From Zymomonas sp. (lineage in GTDB: Bacteria; Pseudomonadota; Alphaproteobacteria; Sphingomonadales; Sphingomonadaceae), in assembly GCF_020216885.1 (NCBI RefSeq), contig NZ_JAIWON010000002.1:1-10000 (forward strand): a stretch of 10,000 bases of DNA, given 5' to 3'. Within the stretch, counting starts at the first letter, position 1. Each line of letters begins with the position of its first letter. The notes under the pieces are model-generated. The model had not been told where the DNA came from. It worked only from the letters and a program-made list of their open reading frames with translations, and ran no database searches. The position numbers and the translations under genes are program-made. Below, one piece after another: positions 7,376 through 10,000 of this stretch.

Positions 7376-7405
7376 AAAAAAGCGCCGTCGCAAAGGCGAC
7401 GACGC
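7376..7405 (-). terminator. Intrinsic terminator of the atp (F0) operon
   Basis: Read on the - strand, GCGTCGTCGC (7405-7396), a four-base loop CTTT and GCGACGGCGC (7391-7382) form a 10-bp G+C-rich stem with one G-U pair. It is followed at once by six T (7381-7376). It begins 26 bases after the atpF stop codon. Structure and position are textbook for a rho-independent terminator that closes the ATP synthase F0 cluster and separates it from uvrC. In the other direction the stem is not followed by a T-run, so it should act on the - strand only. Confidence 0.92.
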
Positions 7406-7431
7406 CGATTTGTACAGACATAACAATCCTA

Positions 7432-8070
7432 TCAGTTAAGGCGTGTGCCTTGCTGCTTCAAAGAATCGATTGTCTGATCTATCAAAACCTTATCATGCGA
7501 CGCATCATTCTGTTTTTGAATGATCTGGGTCGCCGCCTGAAGCGCTAATTTGGCAGCAGTTTGCCGAATTTCAGCAACAGCTTCCTGCTCAGCAGCCGCA
7601 ATCTGTTCGGTCGCCATTTTCTGACGACGCTCTACTAATTGCTGGGATTGAATCTTGGCATCAGCAATGATGCTGCTTGCATCTTCTTTGGCTCGTTCGA
7701 TGATCGCTTCAGCTTCACTTGTAGCCTGACGCGTTTTTTCATCATACTCGGCCTTCAGAGCTTCAGCTTCCTTGCGCAAGCGTTCAGCATCACCAAGGCG
7801 GGTACGAATCTCATCAATCTGTTTATCCAGTCCCGACGTAATAATAGACGGAACTTTTTTCCAGACCAGAACGAGTAAAAAGACAACGATGGAGGCAGAA
7901 ACCCAAGCCGGGCCACTTAATCCAAGAAAAGTCGACTCGTGGGCTTCCGGTTGAACACCTCCCGGTGCCTCGGTTGTCGCCGTTACCTTCGGCGCCGCAG
8001 GCGCGGTCTGAGGCATCGCTTCAGACATCGCCGGAGAAGCTGGCGCTGAAGTCTGAGTTGTATTAGCCAT
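7432..8070 (-). CDS. atpF: ATP synthase F0 subunit b
   Basis: Subunit b forms half of the b/b' peripheral stalk that holds the F1 head to the membrane sector. The 212 residues begin with an Ala/Pro/Thr-rich cytoplasmic or periplasmic tail (about 1-48), longer than in E. coli b (156 residues in all). One membrane segment follows at about 53-71 (GPAWVSASIVVFLLVLVW), ending in KKVP. The rest is a long charged coiled coil (DKQIDEIRTRLGDAERLRKEAEALKAEYDEKTR and onward). The 'ALKAEYDEK...AEAIIERAKEDA' pattern and the position after b' identify it as b. The start is supported by AGGGAG eight bases before the ATG. That site overlaps the b' stop codon, with only 13 bases between the two genes, so translation is probably coupled. 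A later start at M15 or M19 would only shorten the tail. The operon terminator follows. Confidence 0.93.
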   Translation of the reverse strand: MANTTQTSAPASPAMSEAMPQTAPAAPKVTATTEAPGGVQPEAHESTFLGLSGPAWVSASIVVFLLVLVWKKVPSIITSGLDKQIDEIRTRLGDAERLRKEAEALKAEYDEKTRQATSEAEAIIERAKEDASSIIADAKIQSQQLVERRQKMATEQIAAAEQEAVAEIRQTAAKLALQAATQIIQKQNDASHDKVLIDQTIDSLKQQGTRLN

Positions 8071-8083
8071 TAGGTAATCTCCC

Positions 8084-8584
8084 TCAGACCATATCAGCAG
8101 AAATAACTTGTGCTACAGCTTTGGTAATCTGTTCTTTTGAAACAGAACGGCCAGTGATCTGCTTGACAATATCGTGAGCAATATCACTCGCGATATTCTC
8201 AAGATCGGCCATTACCTTCGATTTCTCATCAGCGATCCGCATTCTAGCAGAATCGATCCGATGGTCATAATCGGCATTGGCCGCAGCATTTTGTTGGGAC
8301 GCATCCTTCGAGGCTTGTTCTTTAGCAGCCTGCAAACGGGACTGTGCTTCGGAACGCACCTTGGCAAGACGCGACTGGCATGCCTCATCCGCTTCTTTCG
8401 CTGCTTTGTGAGCAGCTTCTGCAGCAGCAAGATCATCAGAGATTTTGCTGTCGCGGGAATCCATCGTGGATTCGACTTTCACGAGCATGGTCTTGGCAAT
8501 ACCAAAATAGATAATACCAAATACCACAAGCATCCAGAAAACCTGGGAAGCGTAAGTAGAGGCAAGCTGGGCTATCTGAGGCAT
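8084..8584 (-). CDS. atpF': ATP synthase F0 subunit b'
   Basis: This is the second stalk subunit, found in alphaproteobacteria and photosynthetic lineages, where b and b' form a heterodimer in place of two identical b chains. It has 166 residues. A short N-terminus (MPQIAQLASTYASQVFW) leads into one membrane segment at about 12-31 (QVFWMLVVFGIIYFGIAKTM). A polar coiled coil rich in Ala, Lys and Glu follows (DSKISDDLAAAEAAHKAAKEA), with a C-terminal helix (IAHDIVKQITG). The MPQ opening and the Q.FW entry to the membrane are characteristic of sphingomonad b'. The ribosome binding site is weak (CTGGA, seven bases before the ATG). The gene lies 121 nt after atpE, and the gap contains a long hairpin (8644-8689). 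atpF follows after 13 nt. Some databases name this gene atpG or atpX. Confidence 0.92.
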   Translation of the reverse strand: MPQIAQLASTYASQVFWMLVVFGIIYFGIAKTMLVKVESTMDSRDSKISDDLAAAEAAHKAAKEADEACQSRLAKVRSEAQSRLQAAKEQASKDASQQNAAANADYDHRIDSARMRIADEKSKVMADLENIASDIAHDIVKQITGRSVSKEQITKAVAQVISADMV

Positions 8585-8643
8585 GATCGCATCCAGACTT
8601 TATCTAAGAACAGTTTTAACGCTGTCCTTTAACTGAACTTACT

Positions 8644-8689
8644 GTATTTTTCGAACACCGGCTGAAAAAACAGCCGGTGCGAAAAATAC
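8644..8689 (-). promoter_or_regulatory. Long perfect hairpin between atpE and atpF'
   Basis: Seen directly: GTATTTTTCG (8644-8653) pairs with CGAAAAATAC (8680-8689), and CACCGGCTG (8656-8664) pairs with CAGCCGGTG (8671-8679), around a six-base loop. That is 19 perfect pairs with one 2-nt bulge (8654-8655). On the - strand transcript it lies 17 bases after the atpE stop and about 60 bases before atpF'. No U-run follows the complete stem, so it is not a normal terminator. Inference: it protects the 3' end of the upstream atpE message, or partly stops transcription or guides processing. Any of these would allow more c subunit than b and b'. Confidence 0.7.
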
Positions 8690-8705
8690 TGCGAAAACCT
8701 GAAAA

Positions 8706-8945
8706 TCAGGCAACGAAGATCAGCAGAATCGAGATAACGAATGACAGAAGACCCAAAAGTTCAGCAGCGGCGAAACCGATGAACAAACGGCCCTGCTGGC
8801 CATCGGCCGCAGCCGGATTACGCAGTGCGCTTTCAAGGAAGCCAGCGAAAACGCTACCAACGCCAACGGAAGCAACACCGGCACCAACAGCAGCAACACC
8901 ACCACCGACTAACTTACCGAGCACTCTTGCAGCTTCAACGTCCAT
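8706..8945 (-). CDS. atpE: ATP synthase F0 subunit c
   Basis: Many copies of this 79-residue hairpin protein form the rotating proton ring. Helix 1 (about 8-38) carries the small-residue packing motif seen here as GGGVAAVGAGVASVGVG (14-30). The polar loop facing F1 contains R42, N43, P44 and Q50-Q51. Helix 2 (about 54-78) holds the ion-binding carboxylate E62 in FAAAELLGLLSF. The residues after it (LLG) lack the Ser/Thr partner typical of sodium-binding rings, so it should transport protons; this is inference from family knowledge. The start has the strongest ribosome binding site in the window, AAAGGAG (8953-8959), seven bases before the ATG, in keeping with the high copy number of c. It lies 35 nt after atpB, and a large hairpin follows it. 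Confidence 0.97.
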   Translation of the reverse strand: MDVEAARVLGKLVGGGVAAVGAGVASVGVGSVFAGFLESALRNPAAADGQQGRLFIGFAAAELLGLLSFVISILLIFVA

Positions 8946-8980
8946 GACAATACTCCTTTACCATTCCATATACTGGGAAA

Positions 8981-9781
8981 TCAGTGAAGATTGATCGCGT
9001 CGTTCAAATAGAGCGACGTAAGCAAGGCGAAAACATAGGCTTGAATGGCGCAAACCAAAAATTCAAGCGCAGAAATACCAATCATTAAAAGAAAGGTTGG
9101 GATACCCACTAGGGTATAATAACCTGCCAGAAAAGCAGGCGAGGCAGATTGAACCGGCGGGTTAACAATAAAGTTAGCCAAAACTTCCAAAAGGACATGC
9201 CCAGCGGTCATGGCGACGAAAAGACGAAGCGCAAGACTGAAAGGCCGCAGAATGAAAGAAAAGGCTTCAATCCCGGGGATCAGCCAAATAAGTGCCATGG
9301 GGGTACCATGCGGCACAAACAGCTTAAAAAAGCCTAGTCCATGACGCGTGAAACCCACAACAAGCACGGTACCAAATGCAATCGCCGCCAGTGTTGCCGT
9401 AACGGTAACATGACTGGTTGACGTGAAAGGTTCTGCACCCGGCAAGAAACCGAATAACGGAACTAATCCAAGCAAATTGGCGAAAAGGATGAACATAAAA
9501 AGGGTGAAGATCAGCGGGGTAAACGGACGACCTTTGGGGCCGATGTTTGTGCTGACCATATCGTTAACAAAGCGAGTCATGACTTCCACGGCCATCTGCC
9601 AGCGACCGGGAATCAACGCCTTCCTCCGACCACCTGCCATAAAAATAGCAAGAGCGGCCATTGCAATCACCATCCAGAGAGCGGAGTTGGTGAAGGAAAT
9701 ATCATATTTTCCGATATGAAGCCCATGTAAAGGCTCCACGGTAAACTGATGCATGGGGTCTACATTATTAGTAGCAGCCAT
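8981..9781 (-). CDS. atpB: ATP synthase F0 subunit a
   Basis: Subunit a forms the two proton half-channels next to the c-ring. It has 266 residues and five or six hydrophobic segments (about 33-50, 88-110, 126-147, 162-178, 181-203, 218-258). The essential arginine is R186 in RPFSLALRLF, equivalent to E. coli R210. Q247 (CAIQAYVF) corresponds to E. coli Q252. H195 (AGH) and E240 (SALEF) correspond to E. coli E219 and H245, the swapped pair also found in mitochondria and many bacteria. The usual Asn four residues after the arginine (RLFxNM) is Ala here (RLFVAM, A190). The N-terminus MAATNNVDPMHQFTVEPL is sphingomonad-like and has no signal peptide. AGGGG (9790-9794), eight bases upstream, supports the start. 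atpI ends 44 nt before this gene. Confidence 0.97.
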   Translation of the reverse strand: MAATNNVDPMHQFTVEPLHGLHIGKYDISFTNSALWMVIAMAALAIFMAGGRRKALIPGRWQMAVEVMTRFVNDMVSTNIGPKGRPFTPLIFTLFMFILFANLLGLVPLFGFLPGAEPFTSTSHVTVTATLAAIAFGTVLVVGFTRHGLGFFKLFVPHGTPMALIWLIPGIEAFSFILRPFSLALRLFVAMTAGHVLLEVLANFIVNPPVQSASPAFLAGYYTLVGIPTFLLMIGISALEFLVCAIQAYVFALLTSLYLNDAINLH

Positions 9782-9825
9782 ATTACGAGCCCCTAGCTAT
9801 CTATCCATTAAAGAACATACAGGTT

Positions 9826-10000
9826 TTACTCTGGATGTTCACGAGAAATCCGTACCACATTTCTAAACGCAATACAGACCCCTAATAGAAGAAATATGAT
9901 CAGAAATATTGGTTTAGTTCCAATCAGGCGATCGAACAACCACCCGATAAGTCCGCCACCAGCCGGGCCCGCAATCATCTCAGTCAACACTCTGTTTCCT
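9826..10000 (-). CDS. atpI: AtpI-family ATP synthase accessory protein, N-terminus outside the window
   Basis: Only the last 57 residues are visible. They begin GNRVLTEMIAGPAGGGLIGW and continue through DRLIGTKPIFLIIFLLLG to a basic tail ending ISREHPE. This matches the second half of the AtpZ/AtpI family: a 'G..EM.AG...G..IGW..D...GT.P' turn between two membrane helices, with the second helix at about residues 28-46 of the visible part. AtpI is thought to help assemble the c-ring or handle Mg2+. It is not a structural subunit and is usually the first gene of the F0 cluster. The small size, the sequence and its place just before atpB agree. The operon promoter must lie outside the window. Confidence 0.85.
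   Translation of the reverse strand, partial: GNRVLTEMIAGPAGGGLIGWLFDRLIGTKPIFLIIFLLLGVCIAFRNVVRISREHPE

Larger units (their letters stand above)
7099..7431 (-). other. Spacer between the ATP synthase cluster and uvrC
   Basis: This 333-bp stretch is A+T-rich and holds no complete gene I can support. From the atpF side it contains the intrinsic terminator of the ATP synthase cluster (7376-7405), then about 90 bp of A/T-rich sequence with no recognisable signal, then a candidate promoter with an inverted repeat (7258-7285). After that come T- and A-runs (7239-7256) and finally the likely displaced N-terminal codons of uvrC (7099 to about 7237). The + strand frame across it (7147-7548) has no family resemblance, runs antisense into atpF, and is not credible as a gene. 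Confidence 0.6.

Noticed and set aside
8174..8632. 152-codon + strand frame opposite atpF'
   Set aside because: Antisense shadow of a clear b' gene; composition follows the coiled-coil codons and there is no family resemblance.
8677..8994. 105-codon + strand frame opposite atpE
   Set aside because: Its Ala/Pro/Thr-rich product is the reverse reading of the glycine- and alanine-rich subunit c.

Overview
The window reads as ordinary chromosome from an alphaproteobacterium, most probably a sphingomonad close to Zymomonas. Three things point there: an F0-only ATP synthase cluster with separate b' and b subunits, alphaproteobacterial RecO and LysR sequences, and middling G+C. The genus is an inference from memory of gene content and was not confirmed by a search. 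No insertion sequence, CRISPR array, rRNA, tRNA or phage gene is visible.

The first 3.9 kb runs on the + strand. It holds the end of a nitroreductase-family gene, leuB (leucine synthesis), metZ (direct sulfhydrylation of O-succinylhomoserine to homocysteine) and a compact GcvA-like LysR regulator. leuB and metZ are 66 nt apart. That gap can fold into a bulged 12-bp hairpin whose 3' arm covers the metZ ribosome binding site.

From 3.9 kb to the end everything is on the - strand. Read in the direction of transcription, the window enters in the last part of atpI and continues through atpB (a), atpE (c), atpF' (b') and atpF (b). These form the membrane sector of the F1F0 ATP synthase. The cluster ends at a strong intrinsic terminator near 7376-7405, and no F1 genes follow. 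A long perfect hairpin lies between atpE and atpF', where the demand for subunits drops from a multi-copy c-ring to single b and b' copies.

A spacer of about 330 bp follows, with a candidate promoter overlapped by an inverted repeat, then uvrC, recO and a small exported cupin-like gene. uvrC and recO are both DNA repair genes, separated by 36 nt or less, and look co-transcribed. The exported gene meets the LysR gene tail to tail with no base between the two stop codons.

Most genes are standard housekeeping, and I found no convincing new multi-gene system. The points worth a second look are the leuB-metZ hairpin, the missing normal start codon of uvrC with a likely one-base frame break upstream, the atpE-atpF' hairpin, and the shortened LysR effector domain.
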